Source: Microvirga sp. TS319 (GTDB lineage Bacteria > Pseudomonadota > Alphaproteobacteria > Rhizobiales > Beijerinckiaceae). Taken from it: a DNA stretch of 64,000 nt. Of this stretch, positions 33,991 through 42,943 are shown in pieces. The position numbers were made by a program, and so were the translations under genes. The stretch covers positions 186,001 through 250,000 of the forward strand of contig NZ_JBGGGT010000002.1 in NCBI RefSeq assembly GCF_041276405.1, in the 5' to 3' direction. Numbering within the stretch: position 1 is the stretch's first letter; each line of letters opens with the position of its first letter. Under the pieces are notes generated by a model, which was not told the DNA's origin, ran no database searches, and worked only from the letters and a program-made list of their open reading frames with translations.

Positions 33991-34917
33991 ATGACCTCTT
34001 CACCGACCCTGGTCATCGGCACGCGCGGCAGCCCTCTGGCGCTGGCGCAGGCCCACGAGACGCAAGACAGGCTGGTGGCCGCCCATAGCTGGGCGATCGA
34101 AAACCTCCCTCTGTCGATCATCAAGACCACGGGCGATGCGATTCAGGACCGTCCCCTCTCGGAAGCCGGCGGCAAAGGGCTCTTTACCAAGGAACTCGAC
34201 ATCGCGCTGCTCGAAGGCGCCATCGATCTGGCCGTCCACTCCGCCAAGGACCTGCCGACCACCCTGCCGGAGGGCATCGTGATCGCGGGCTTCCTGCCCC
34301 GGGAAGATGTGCGCGACGCCTTCATCAGCCACCGCTACAACAGCCTCGCCGAGCTGCCCCCCGGCGCCGTCGTCGGCTCCGCGTCCCTTCGCCGCCAGGC
34401 GCAGGTCCGCCGCCTGCGGCCCGACCTGAAGGTCACGCTGCTGCGCGGCAACGTCCAGACTCGGCTGTCCAAGCTGGAGCGCGGCGAGGTGGATGCCACT
34501 CTGCTGGCCATGGCAGGCCTGCGCCGTCTCGGGCTGACCGATCATGTGACCGCCATGCTCGATACCGACGACTTCCTCCCGGCCGTGGGGCAGGGGGCCA
34601 TCGCGATTGCGATCCGTGCCGAGGACGCCCGGGTGCGCGAGAGCCTGCAGCCGATTCTCGATGCCGCCACCGCCCATGCGCTTGCCGCCGAACGGGCCTT
34701 CCTGACCATTCTTGACGGCTCCTGCCGCACACCGATCGCCGGCCATGCCCGCATGGTGGGAGACGAACTGGAGATCCGCGGCCTCGTCCTGCGCCCGGAC
34801 GGCTCCGAAACCCTGGAGACGGTCCGGCGCGGCTCGCCGGACGACGCCGTGACGCTCGGACGCGAGGTCGGAACCGAGCTTCGCACCCGCATGCCGGCCG
34901 GATTCCTGGCAATCTGA
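33991..34917 (+). CDS. hemC: Hydroxymethylbilane synthase (porphobilinogen deaminase)
   Basis: A 308-residue enzyme condensing four porphobilinogens to hydroxymethylbilane. It starts LVIGTRGSPLALAQA and has KTTGDAIQDRPLSEAGGKGLFTKE, DLAVHSAKDLPT, GSASLRRQAQ and LRGNVQTRL. The dipyrromethane-cofactor cysteine is in LDGSCRTPIAGHA (Cys245). It is the first gene of hemC-hemD-(Mic60-like)-hemY, supplying tetrapyrrole that the heme oxygenase and phytochrome encoded further along the window would need. Its stop overlaps hemD by one base. Confidence 0.97.
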   Translation: MTSSPTLVIGTRGSPLALAQAHETQDRLVAAHSWAIENLPLSIIKTTGDAIQDRPLSEAGGKGLFTKELDIALLEGAIDLAVHSAKDLPTTLPEGIVIAGFLPREDVRDAFISHRYNSLAELPPGAVVGSASLRRQAQVRRLRPDLKVTLLRGNVQTRLSKLERGEVDATLLAMAGLRRLGLTDHVTAMLDTDDFLPAVGQGAIAIAIRAEDARVRESLQPILDAATAHALAAERAFLTILDGSCRTPIAGHARMVGDELEIRGLVLRPDGSETLETVRRGSPDDAVTLGREVGTELRTRMPAGFLAI

Positions 34918-35615
34918 TGCGGATCCTCCTCACACGCGCCTACGAGGATGCGGAGCGCACGGAAAAGAAGCTCGCGGCCCTGGGTCACGAGGTGGTGATC
35001 GCGCCTGTGCTCCGCGTCGTGCTGACCGGCGATCCCGCGCCCGCGAATCCTCATGACGCCCTCATCGTCACCAGCGCCCATGCGGTGGAGGGCCTCGCCG
35101 CGTATCCGGACAAGGCCGTTCCCGTTTTCTCCGTCGGCGAGCGGACTACCGACGCGCTGCTGGAGGCGGGATTTACCTCCGTCGCCACGGCCGAGGGCGA
35201 TGCGGTGTCCCTGTCCCGGCTGATCCGGGAGACGCTTCGGCCGCCCCGGACCTTGCTTCACGTTACGGCGCGCCATCATAAGGAAGAGCCGGCGGCCTCC
35301 CTGAGCGCCGCCGGATTCACGATGCTGTCCTGGGAGGTCTACGAGGCCGAAGCCTTGGCGGCCTTGCCCGAGGCGGCCCTGGAGGCCCTTCGCACTGGCA
35401 AAATCGAGGCCGTGCTCCATTATTCCCGTCGGAGCGCGGATCTTTTCGTACGGCAGGCGGAGAAGGCGGGGCTTCGATCCGCCATCCTGGGCTGCCTTCA
35501 TGTCTGCCTGTCCGAAGATGTCTCGGCCCCTCTCAAGGCCATCGGCGCCGCTACGCGCATGGCAAGCTGGCCCCACGAGGATGCGCTCCTCGAACTGGTG
35601 CGGAGCCCTTCGTGA
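34917..35615 (+). CDS. hemD: Uroporphyrinogen-III synthase
   Basis: A 232-residue protein. It has the bilobed HemD pattern: MRILLTRAYEDAERTEKKLAALGHEVVIAPVLRV (read in parts), LIVTSAHAVEGLA, FSVGERTTDALLEAGF, VTARHHKEEPAASLSAAGF, VLHYSRRSADLFV and LHVCLSEDVSAPLKAIG. HemD inverts ring D and closes the macrocycle. Sequence conservation in this family is low, so position matters: it begins in the hemC stop (TGATG) and precedes hemY. The 248 bases to the next gene hold a degenerate palindrome. Confidence 0.93.
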   Translation: MRILLTRAYEDAERTEKKLAALGHEVVIAPVLRVVLTGDPAPANPHDALIVTSAHAVEGLAAYPDKAVPVFSVGERTTDALLEAGFTSVATAEGDAVSLSRLIRETLRPPRTLLHVTARHHKEEPAASLSAAGFTMLSWEVYEAEALAALPEAALEALRTGKIEAVLHYSRRSADLFVRQAEKAGLRSAILGCLHVCLSEDVSAPLKAIGAATRMASWPHEDALLELVRSPS

Positions 35616-35661
35616 CCTTCGTCACCGCTTCGCTTACGATGCGCTGATTGAGAGAAGGGGC

Positions 35662-35688
35662 ATCGGACGCGGCGTTGTCGCGTCCGAT
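35662..35688. repeat. Short dispersed palindrome (module A remnant) between hemD and the Mic60-like gene
   Basis: ATCGGACGCG (35662-35671), seven bases, CGCGTCCGAT (35679-35688) form a perfect ten-base inverted repeat. It shares the ATCGGACGCG core of module A but has lost the outer GAGC/GCTC arms. Only GGGC and ACTCC flank it. Confidence 0.6.
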
Positions 35689-35863
35689 ACTCCGGGATCT
35701 TTGCCGAAGGAGAGGACCTTGTCCGAGAAATCCATCCCCTGTCCCTGATGCGCCGGCGCCTCCGGGGAACCGAAGGGTGCGCTCAAGCTTGCCTCAATTG
35801 CGTTCCAGTCCGAGTCCCCAGTCTGAGCCCGACGTGTCCGAATTGCCCTTCCAAGAGTGACCT

Positions 35864-37339
35864 GTGACCGATTCATCCGATCCCAAAGCTCCCAAGACCT
35901 CCCGCAGGAAACCTGCCCGCGAGCCGGCGACCATCGACCTGAAGGCGACGGTGGTCGACGAAGGCGTTCAGCCGGGCAAGGACACCGACAAGGCCTGGGA
36001 TGCCGTGAAGCCCGAGGAAACGATCATGCCCAAGGCCGAGGCACCGGCCGAGGACAGCCCGGCTCCGGGGGAGGCGGCACCCGACTCGGGCCTTGCCGCC
36101 GACACCCTCGGGGCCGGCGCGGCCGCCGATGAGGGGCCGCCGCCCCCGCCAGACGAGCCGGACAGCGCCTCTTCCGGCCCGGCTCCGGCGCCCGCTCCGG
36201 AGCGCCGCGGTTCGGCCGCCGCCCTGATCGGGTCCGGCCTCCTCGGCGGCCTGATCGGTGCCGGTCTCGTCTATGGCCTCGGACAATGGCAGCAGACCTC
36301 ACCGGCCCCGGAGGATCCACGCATCGCGCAGCTGGAGCAGCGGGTGAGTGCCTTGAGCCAGTCCCGGCCTGCCCCGCAGCAGCCGGGTCCGCAGAATGTG
36401 GACCTGTCGCCGATCGAAGAGCGCCTGAGGGTGCTCGAAGAGGCCCGCGCTCCCCTCGATCAGCGCCTTCAGGAGATCCAGGACGCCGCGAACCGCGCCG
36501 CCGCGCGGGCCGAGGAGGCGCTCAACCGGCCGCTGCCGGAGCCTGCCGCGCCGCCGTCCCAGAACGATGCGGCGCTGACCGAACTCTCCGGCCGCGTCGC
36601 CGATCTCTCCAATCGTCTCGGCGCCCTGGAGAAGTCCGACCGTCTCGAGACCGTGGAGAATACGGTCCGGACGCTCGAGGGCGAAGTGCGCGCCGGGGCG
36701 CAGAGCGCCGCCGGGGCCTCGAACGCGGTGCAGGATCTGAACCGCCGCCTAGGCGAGCAGGATCAGCGCCTCGCGGCCCTGTCCCAGCAGGTCGCCGAGA
36801 GCGGCAAGAGCGCAGAGGCGGCGGGCCAGACCAGCACGCGGGTCGTTCTCACCGAGCGCCTGAGCGATGCGTTACGCAACGGCACGCCCTATGCGGAGGT
36901 GCTGGACGCCTTGCGCAAGAACGGCGCCGATGCCGGGCGGCTGCAGGCCCTGGAGCCGTTCGCCGAGAAGGGCGCACCGACCGCTGCCGCCCTGCGCGCG
37001 AGCTTCGAGCCTCTCGAGGCGCAGATCCTGCGGGACGAGCGATCGGCCTCGGGCGAATGGTCCGACCGGGTGCTGCGCATGCTGGACAAGGTGGTCACCG
37101 TGCGGCCGGTGAACGAACCTAATGGGACCGGCGCCGAGGCCACGGCGGCGAGGATCCGGCAGGCCCTGGCCTCCGGTGACGTGTCGGAGGCGGCAGCCGC
37201 CTGGTCCTCCCTGCCCGAGCCCGCGCGGAGGATCTCGGAGGCGTGGGGGCGGCAGGTCCAGGCCGTGGCGGAGGCCCGGCAGGCCTCCCGCGATCTCTCC
37301 GGGGAAGCCCTCGCGGCCCTCAACCGTTCGACGCAATAA
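35864..37339 (+). CDS. Alphaproteobacterial mitofilin/Mic60-like membrane protein (COG4223)
   Basis: A 491-residue protein with the Mic60 layout. A charged, proline/alanine-rich N-terminal region (about 1-116) is followed by one membrane helix (about 117-139, glycine-rich LIGSGLLGGLIGAGLVYGL), a long alanine/glutamate/arginine-rich coiled coil (about 150-320), and a C-terminal mitofilin-like domain. That domain starts VVLTERLSDALRNGTPYAEVL and contains WSDRVLRMLDKVVTVRPV. Mitochondrial Mic60 shapes crista junctions, and alphaproteobacterial homologues deform membranes and sit between hemD and hemY, as here. Start is GTG 35864 with AGAGTGA upstream. hemY begins 15 bases after the stop. Confidence 0.85.
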   Translation: MTDSSDPKAPKTSRRKPAREPATIDLKATVVDEGVQPGKDTDKAWDAVKPEETIMPKAEAPAEDSPAPGEAAPDSGLAADTLGAGAAADEGPPPPPDEPDSASSGPAPAPAPERRGSAAALIGSGLLGGLIGAGLVYGLGQWQQTSPAPEDPRIAQLEQRVSALSQSRPAPQQPGPQNVDLSPIEERLRVLEEARAPLDQRLQEIQDAANRAAARAEEALNRPLPEPAAPPSQNDAALTELSGRVADLSNRLGALEKSDRLETVENTVRTLEGEVRAGAQSAAGASNAVQDLNRRLGEQDQRLAALSQQVAESGKSAEAAGQTSTRVVLTERLSDALRNGTPYAEVLDALRKNGADAGRLQALEPFAEKGAPTAAALRASFEPLEAQILRDERSASGEWSDRVLRMLDKVVTVRPVNEPNGTGAEATAARIRQALASGDVSEAAAAWSSLPEPARRISEAWGRQVQAVAEARQASRDLSGEALAALNRSTQ

Positions 37340-37354
37340 AAGGAACAGCCCAGA

Positions 37355-38950
37355 ATGTGGCGTGCTCTACTTTTCATCGGTCTTCTCTGCGTCGCGGCCT
37401 TCGGGGCGGTCTGGCTCGCCGACAGGCCCGGAACGGTTCTGATCACCTTCGGCGGCTATGAAGTGCAGATGTCCGTCGCGGTGGCGGCCGTCGCCCTCGC
37501 GGGACTGGCTTTGGCTCTGGCCCTGCTCTGGGCGGCCGTGAGCACGATCCTGCGGCTGCCCTCGCGCTTGACCTTCGCGTCGCGGGCGCGCCGCCGCTCC
37601 CGGGGCTATCAGGCGGTCTCGCGGGGCATGGTGGCCGTGGGCGCAGGCGATACCATCGCGGCCCGCCGCTATGCCAACGAGGCCGAGCGGCTCCTCGGCC
37701 ACGAGCCTCTGACGCTTCTCCTCAAGGCCCAGGCCGCCCAGGTCTCGGGCAACCGGGAAGCGGCGGAGGCCGCCTTCAAGCAGATGATGGACGAGGACGA
37801 GACGCGGGTGCTGGGCCTGCGTGGCCTCTTCGTGGAGGCCCGTCGCCGGGGCGATGCCGATGCGGCGCGGGAATTCGCCACAGAGGCCGTGCGCCTGGCT
37901 CCGGCGGCCGCCTGGGCGAGCGATGCGGTCCTGGAGGCGCGCTGCGCCGAGGGCGATTGGCGCGGGGCGCTCGACGCCATCGAGCGGCGCACGTCCCTCG
38001 GCCTTCTCGACAAGGCCACCGCCAAGCGTCACCGGGCGGTGCTTCTGACGGCCGATGCCCTCGACCGGACCGAGCGCGATCCCGAGGGCGCTCTGCGGAG
38101 CGCCCAGGACGCGGTCAAACTCGCGCCCGATCTCGTGCCCGCCGCCGCGCTCGCCGGAAAGCTCCTGGCGCGCCGGGGCGATCTGCGCCGGGCTGCCAAG
38201 ATCGTGGAGACGGCGTGGCGCAGCCAGCCGCATCCGGATCTCGCCGAGGTCTATCTCAACCTGCGCCCGGGCGATTCGGGCCTGGACCGGCTCAGGCGCG
38301 CCGAGACCTTGTTCAAACTCTCGGGCGGCGCGCCGGAGGGACGCCTGGCGGTGGCCCGCTCGGCGCTCGAAGCGCGCGAGTTCGACCGCGTCCGGGATGC
38401 GCTCGAACCGCTGCTCGCGGACCGGCCATCCATGCGGGTCTGCCTCCTGATGTCCGATCTCGAACAGGCGGAGCACGGCTCCACCGGCAAGGGACGCGAA
38501 TGGCTGGCCCGCGCCACCCGTGCCCCGCGCGACCCCGCCTGGATCGCGGACGGGGTCGTGTCGGATCACTGGGCCCCGATCTCCCCGGTGACCGGCCGTC
38601 TCGACTCTTTCGTCTGGCAGGCCCCGCCGGATGTGCTGATCGCGCCGGAAATCACCATGAGCGACGACGTCACGGCGGATCTCGACGACGAGCCCAGGGC
38701 ACTGTCGGTGACCCCCGTCCGGGATGAACCGCAACCGGCCGCAGCCGCTTCCTCCGTCGCAGAGCCCGCATCGGCGCCGGCGGAGACCGTCGCGGCCGTG
38801 GAGACGGTCGAGGCGGCCTGGCCGGAGCCCGCGAAGGAGGACATGCCTTCGCCTCGGGCGGAAGCGGTGGTTTTTCCCGCGACGCCGCCGGACGTGCCCA
38901 AGCCCGAGGAGCCGGCGTCGGCCCGTCGCAGCGCTTTTTCTCTTTGGTAG
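37355..38950 (+). CDS. hemY: HemY-type TPR membrane protein
   Basis: A 531-residue inner-membrane protein. It has two N-terminal helices (about 4-21 and 40-65), the HemY_N domain including RLPSRLTFASRARRRSRGY and YQAVSRGMVAVGAGD, then TPR-like helices (ARRYANEAERLLGHEP, LLLKAQAAQVSGNREAAEAAF, ARRRGDADAAREFATEAVRL). A disordered Pro/Glu/Ala-rich tail starts near residue 440. It is not the oxidase called HemY in Bacillus. The proteobacterial protein is linked to heme biosynthesis genes, but its step is unresolved. Fifteen bases separate it from the Mic60-like gene. AAGGA precedes the ATG. Confidence 0.9.
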   Translation: MWRALLFIGLLCVAAFGAVWLADRPGTVLITFGGYEVQMSVAVAAVALAGLALALALLWAAVSTILRLPSRLTFASRARRRSRGYQAVSRGMVAVGAGDTIAARRYANEAERLLGHEPLTLLLKAQAAQVSGNREAAEAAFKQMMDEDETRVLGLRGLFVEARRRGDADAAREFATEAVRLAPAAAWASDAVLEARCAEGDWRGALDAIERRTSLGLLDKATAKRHRAVLLTADALDRTERDPEGALRSAQDAVKLAPDLVPAAALAGKLLARRGDLRRAAKIVETAWRSQPHPDLAEVYLNLRPGDSGLDRLRRAETLFKLSGGAPEGRLAVARSALEAREFDRVRDALEPLLADRPSMRVCLLMSDLEQAEHGSTGKGREWLARATRAPRDPAWIADGVVSDHWAPISPVTGRLDSFVWQAPPDVLIAPEITMSDDVTADLDDEPRALSVTPVRDEPQPAAAASSVAEPASAPAETVAAVETVEAAWPEPAKEDMPSPRAEAVVFPATPPDVPKPEEPASARRSAFSLW

Positions 38951-39031
38951 GCAAAATCAGTTCTCGCCTGCCCTTGCCAAGCGGCAGGCGAGAGGGTATG
39001 AGGACGCCCTCTTCGATCGCATGATCGGCAC

Positions 39032-39107
39032 GCCGCAATAGCTCAGCTGGTAGAGCACCTCATTCGTAATGAGGGGGTCGGGGGTTCGAATCCCTCTTGC
39101 GGCACCA
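39032..39107 (+). tRNA. tRNA-Thr (anticodon CGT)
   Basis: A 76-base cloverleaf: acceptor GCCGCAA/TTGCGGC, D-arm GCTCAGCTGGTAGAGC, anticodon arm CTCATTCGTAATGAG with CGT at the wobble triplet, T-arm GGGGGTTCGAATCCCTC and an encoded CCA end. It is the first of three closely spaced tRNA genes downstream of hemY. Confidence 0.95.
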
Positions 39108-39215
39108 TTCTTCCTCTTGAATTTCAAGAGGTTGGAAAGGGGTTGCCTTAAGGGCAGGTTGCCGTTAAGCGATTGGGAGAGGGGCACGGGTTTCCACCGT
39201 GCCGCAGATCAGACT

Positions 39216-39291
39216 GGGGTCGTAGCTCAGTTGGGAGAGCGCGTGAATGGCATTCACGAGGTCAGCGGTTCGATCCCGCTCGGCTCCACCA
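39216..39291 (+). tRNA. tRNA-Ala (anticodon GGC)
   Basis: A 76-base cloverleaf: acceptor GGGGTCG pairing with CGGCTCC (two wobbles), D-arm GCTCAGTTGGGAGAGC, anticodon loop ATGGCAT giving GGC, T-arm GCGGTTCGATCCCGC and an encoded CCA. It lies 108 bases after tRNA-Thr. Confidence 0.95.
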
Positions 39292-39311
39292 ATCTGATCG
39301 AAACGGAGCGT

Positions 39312-39386
39312 GCGGGTGTAGCTCAGGGGTAGAGCACAACCTTGCCAAGGTTGGGGTCGAGGGTTCGAATCCCTTCGCCCGCTCCA
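39312..39386 (+). tRNA. tRNA-Gly (anticodon GCC)
   Basis: A 75-base cloverleaf: acceptor GCGGGTG/CGCCCGC, D-arm GCTCAGGGGTAGAGC, anticodon loop TTGCCAA giving GCC, T-arm GAGGGTTCGAATCCCTT and an encoded CCA. It lies 20 bases after tRNA-Ala and is followed directly by a terminator. Confidence 0.95.
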
Positions 39387-39392
39387 ATTTCC

Positions 39393-39421
39393 AAAAAGGG
39401 CCGCCTTCGGGCGGCCTTTTT
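39393..39421 (+). terminator. Intrinsic terminator after the tRNA cluster
   Basis: GGCCGCC (39399-39405), TTCG tetraloop, GGCGGCC (39410-39416), then TTTTT, with AAAAA on the 5' side. It begins seven bases after the tRNA-Gly CCA end and could also work in reverse. Confidence 0.9.
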
Positions 39422-39461
39422 GCTTTTTCCGATGTCCGTGCCGGCGACTCTGCATGCGAAA

Positions 39462-39494
39462 CGGGCCCTCTCGCCAGGGAGTGCGGAGGGCCCG
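39462..39494. repeat. Nine-base inverted repeat in the gap after the tRNA genes
   Basis: CGGGCCCTC (39462-39470) pairs with GAGGGCCCG (39486-39494) around a 15-base loop. There is no T run. The gap 39422-39849 otherwise holds only short, unconvincing ORFs and no recognised RNA. Confidence 0.4.
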
Positions 39495-39849
39495 CAGGGG
39501 TGACCTTGCAAAGGTTAGTCCCGAAGGTCATGCATCAGGGATGCTCGATCCGGCTAAACCGGTTCTGTAGGGTGTCGATTGTAAAGCTGGGAGTCGTCCG
39601 CCATGCTCAATCCGGCACGGTGGAGGACGCCATCAGCCCAGGCGGTGTTTCGATCTCAGCCTCCATCTCGTCCGGACCGGGGCGGGTGCCCGTCCTGTCA
39701 TGACTGCGGTCGGCGGCCGATTCGGGAACCCGCACGGGCGATCTGCCGATCCGCTGTTTGCGACAGGCTCGTTCTCGGCGCGCGGGAGTGAGGCCTGTCA
39801 TTGTTAAAAAGGCCCGCCGGGCCAACTTGTTTCAGCGTGGCGGAAAAGA

Positions 39850-39876
39850 AAAAAGCCCGGTATTGCCGGGCTTTAG
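39850..39876 (-). terminator. Intrinsic terminator, reverse strand
   Basis: Read on the minus strand, AAAGCCCGG, a five-base loop and CCGGGCTTT are followed by a T-rich tail (TTTCTTTTCC). It lies about 160 bases beyond the stop of the chemoreceptor gene, after the palindromes, and is the likely end of that transcript. Confidence 0.75.
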
Positions 39877-39927
39877 GAGCGATCCTTCATGGCGGTGGGA
39901 TCAGGTCAGGGCTCTCGCTCCTGCCCT

Positions 39928-40032
39928 GGAGCATCGGACGTGAGAGGTGGCCTCCGCGTTTGGGATCCATGCGACGCTCCCTTCTTGGATCAGCGCATCG
40001 TTCGTGCGGACCCGAAGGGCCGCACGATGCCC
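39928..40032. repeat. Dispersed composite palindrome, modules A then B
   Basis: A diverged module A (GGAGCATCGGACG at 39928 to GCGACGCTCC near 39980), a CTTCTTGGAT spacer, then module B, AGCGCATCGTTCGTGCGG (39992) to CCGCACGATGCCCT (40033). It lies six bases downstream of the chemoreceptor stop codon. Confidence 0.75.
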
Positions 40033-40037
40033 TAGCC

Positions 40038-41765
40038 TCAGGCGGCCTTGACGCCGGAGAGGAAGCTCGCGACCTCGTGGTCGAGCTCGCTGGAGTGGCG
40101 CGCCAGCTCCTGGGCGGCGCCCAGCACCTGATGCGCCGCGGCCCCGGTCTCGCCGGCCCCGTTCTGCACATCCGCAATGCTGCCGGTGACCGCCTCGGTG
40201 CCGCGCGCCGCCTCCTGGACGTTGCGGGCGATCTCGGCGGTGGCCGCGCCCTGCTCCTCCATGGCGGCCGCGATCGAGGTCGAGATCTGGCTCATCTCGG
40301 CAATCGTGCGCGCAATCTCCCGGATCGCCGTCACCGTCTCCTGCGTCGCCTGCTGCACCGCGCCGATCTGGGCCGCGATCTCCTCGGTCGCCTTGGCGGT
40401 CTGGGAAGCGAGCTCCTTGACCTCGGTCGCCACCACGGCAAAGCCCCGGCCGGCCTCGCCGGCGCGCGCCGCCTCGATGGTGGCGTTGAGCGCCAGCAGG
40501 TTGGTCTGGCCCGCAATCGTGCTGATCAGCTGGATCACGTCGCCGATGCGCTCGGCGGAAGCCGCGAGCGCCTGCACGGTGAGGTTGGTGCGCTCGGTGC
40601 CCTGCACGGCCCGTTCGGCCACCTGCGAGGACTGCCCGATCTGGGCGGCGATCTCGCGGATCGAGATCGACAGCTCCTCGGTGGCGGCCGCCACCGTCTG
40701 CACATTGGCCGAGGTCTGCTGGGCGGCCGAGGACACCGTCACGGTCTGCCGGCTGGTCTGGCCGGCCACCGCGCTCATCGACTCGGCCGTGGCCTCCATC
40801 TCGGTGGCGGCCGCCGACAGCCCTTGCGTCAGGGCCGAGACCTTGCTCTCGAAGCGCTGCGTGAGCGCGTCAAGCACCGCGGCCCGGCGCATCTTGGCCT
40901 GGGTCTCCGCCTCCTGCGCGGCCGCAAGACGACGCGCCTCCACCGCATTCTCCTTGAAGACCTCGACGGCCTTCGCCATCACGCCGATTTCGTCGCGGCG
41001 GGTCGTGCCTTCGACCGTCACGGCCAGATCGCCGCCGGCGAGGCTGCGCATGTCGGCGACAAGTTTCTGGATCGGACGGGAGATGCTGCGTCCCAGGCCG
41101 AAGGCGATGACGATCAGAATCACGGTCGCCAGCACGACGAAGATCAGGAACTGGTTGCGGTAGGAGGCCGCCACGGCTTCGAGATCGTCGATATAGACTC
41201 CGGTTGCTACCACGAGGCGCCATTTCTCGAAAGCCGCCGCGTAGGTCAGTTTCGGAGACGGCTCGGTCTGTCCCGGCTTCGGGTAGAAATAGGCAGTATA
41301 GCCACCGCCGGCCCGCGCGCCGGCGATCATGGACTTGACGTATTGCGATCCGGTGGAGTCGCGCAGCTCCGATCGGTCCAGGCCTTCCGTTTGAGGATTG
41401 ATTGGGTGAACCCGCAGGAAGTGGTCGTAGTCATAGACCATGAAATATTCGGAACCCGAATAGCGAAGGGCGCGAATGGTGTCGAACGCGCGCTTCCTGG
41501 CTTCCTCCGCCGTCAGCTCGCCTTGCTCGGCGCGTTTGCCGTAATCCGCCATGATCGTCAGAGCGGCTTCGGTCAGATGCTTCAGCTCGTCCTTCTTGCG
41601 CTCCATCAGGATCGTCGAGATCGTCATCGAGCCATAGATCGACAGAGCCGCGAGGGCCAGAATGCCGAAGGCGATCCCGGCATAGAAGCGGCCGGCAACG
41701 CCCGTAAAGGCACGCAGCCATTTCGAGCGTGCTGTGAAAGTGTCCTGAGACATCCCCATCCCCAT
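40038..41765 (-). CDS. Methyl-accepting chemotaxis protein with sCache_2 sensor
   Basis: A 575-residue transmembrane receptor. An N-terminal helix (about 20-42) is followed by a periplasmic single-Cache domain (about 50-190; [23 protein letters not shown] in parts, [28 protein letters not shown]) and a second helix (about 200-220). A HAMP domain with [21 protein letters not shown] comes next, then a signalling domain with the hairpin tip [31 protein letters not shown] (given in part). sCache_2 domains commonly bind small organic acids, so the ligand is probably such a metabolite. Three ATG codons (41753, 41759, 41765) compete as starts. No che genes are nearby. Confidence 0.93.
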   Translation of the reverse strand: MGMGMSQDTFTARSKWLRAFTGVAGRFYAGIAFGILALAALSIYGSMTISTILMERKKDELKHLTEAALTIMADYGKRAEQGELTAEEARKRAFDTIRALRYSGSEYFMVYDYDHFLRVHPINPQTEGLDRSELRDSTGSQYVKSMIAGARAGGGYTAYFYPKPGQTEPSPKLTYAAAFEKWRLVVATGVYIDDLEAVAASYRNQFLIFVVLATVILIVIAFGLGRSISRPIQKLVADMRSLAGGDLAVTVEGTTRRDEIGVMAKAVEVFKENAVEARRLAAAQEAETQAKMRRAAVLDALTQRFESKVSALTQGLSAAATEMEATAESMSAVAGQTSRQTVTVSSAAQQTSANVQTVAAATEELSISIREIAAQIGQSSQVAERAVQGTERTNLTVQALAASAERIGDVIQLISTIAGQTNLLALNATIEAARAGEAGRGFAVVATEVKELASQTAKATEEIAAQIGAVQQATQETVTAIREIARTIAEMSQISTSIAAAMEEQGAATAEIARNVQEAARGTEAVTGSIADVQNGAGETGAAAHQVLGAAQELARHSSELDHEVASFLSGVKAA

Positions 41766-41900
41766 TTCGGCGCCGGCATCACGACGGCGCGCATTTGCAA
41801 GTCGGTGGGGACTTAGTGAGGGAAGCTTGCTTGGAGATTTCGCAGGAATTCGTCCTAGACGAGGGCGTACACTTTGCCGCACCCCAGCCGCAGACGCGTC

Positions 41901-41943
41901 GGCGCATCATGCGGAAAACCGGGTTCACGTTTCGGGCGATGGC
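41901..41943. repeat. Dispersed palindrome, module B (single, diverged)
   Basis: GGCGCATCATGCGGAAAACC (41901 onward) with the inverted arm GGGCGATGGC ending at 41943. It abuts the stop codon of the cation exporter gene. No module A accompanies it. Confidence 0.55.
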
Positions 41944-42831
41944 TTAGAGAACCACGATGCCCGCGTGCTTCGCCTTATCGTCGGGCTCCACGTGAATCGT
42001 AATCAGCGCATCCTCGACCTCGTCCTTCAGCGCACGCTCCAGGCCGTCGCAGATGTCGTGGGCGTCCGTCACGCTCATGGTGCCGGGCACGACGAGATGA
42101 AAATCGATGAAGGTCATCCGGCCCGCATGCCGCGTGCGCAGGTCATGCGCCTCGATGGCTCCTTCCGCGTTACCGGCGATGATGTCCCTGACCCGCGCGA
42201 GGGTCGCCTCCGGAAGCGCTTCGTCCATCAGCCCGCCGACGCTCTCCTTGATGAGACCCCAGCCGGACCAGAGAATATTGACCGCCACGAAGGCCGCGAG
42301 AACCGGGTCGAGCCAGGCCCATCCGGTCACGGGCACGAAGACGAGGCCCGCGAGGACGCCCGCGGAGGTGAACACGTCCGTCATGAGGTGGCGTCCGTCG
42401 GCGGTGAGCGCGGGCGAGCGCAGTCGGCGACCCTGGCGGATCAGGATCGACGCCCAGATGCCGTTGATGACGCTCGCGACCGCGTTGGCGGCAAAACCCA
42501 GGCCGGGCGCTTCGAGCATCTTGGGCGAGAGAAAGCCGAAATAGGCCTCGCGCAGAATCATCAGCGCCGCCACGATGATCAGCACGCCCTCGAGAACGGC
42601 GGAGAAGTACTCCACCTTGTGGTGGCCGTAAGGGTGATTGGCGTCGGCGGGTGCCGCGCTCATGCGAACGGCCATGAAGGCCGCGATCGCCGTCACCACG
42701 TTGATGACGCTCTCCAGCGCATCCGAGTAGAGCGCGATACTGCCCGTCAGATGATAGGCCAAGTATTTGAGCGCGAAGACCAGCGCCCCGATGAAAATGC
42801 TGCCGATGGCAAGCTTTTGAACGCGATTCAT
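41944..42831 (-). CDS. Cation diffusion facilitator family transporter
   Basis: A 295-residue inner-membrane metal/proton antiporter. Six hydrophobic helices span residues 8-190. Metal site A residues are in LYSDALESVINV (helix 2) and in GRHLMTDVFTSAG (HxxxD, helix 5). The helix 2-3 loop HPYGHHKVEYFS is characteristic. A cytosolic C-terminal domain (about 195-295) contains VHDICDGLERAL-like DAHDICDGLERALK. Such proteins export Zn, Fe, Mn or Co. The HxxxD in helix 5 fits a zinc- or iron-type exporter, but specificity is not decidable. ATG 42831 is preferred over a GTG at 42843. Confidence 0.93.
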   Translation of the reverse strand: MNRVQKLAIGSIFIGALVFALKYLAYHLTGSIALYSDALESVINVVTAIAAFMAVRMSAAPADANHPYGHHKVEYFSAVLEGVLIIVAALMILREAYFGFLSPKMLEAPGLGFAANAVASVINGIWASILIRQGRRLRSPALTADGRHLMTDVFTSAGVLAGLVFVPVTGWAWLDPVLAAFVAVNILWSGWGLIKESVGGLMDEALPEATLARVRDIIAGNAEGAIEAHDLRTRHAGRMTFIDFHLVVPGTMSVTDAHDICDGLERALKDEVEDALITIHVEPDDKAKHAGIVVL

Positions 42832-42943
42832 GGCAGACGTCACAGGTGGTGCGGCGGGACGGGCGAAGCCGCCCTTATAGTGATCGAGCTTCCAAGCGCA
42901 AGCCTTTCAATTCACTTGCAAATCGCTTGCAGAAGCGGCCGGG

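Noticed and set aside
39032..39386. tRNA cluster as an integration site for a mobile island
   Set aside because: No integrase, no repeated tRNA 3' end and no composition shift downstream were seen. The next genes are a chemoreceptor and a CDF exporter of normal composition.
39607..39825. A 72-codon minus-strand ORF after the tRNA genes
   Set aside because: No ribosome-binding site, no recognisable motif and an arginine-rich composition expected by chance in GC-rich DNA.
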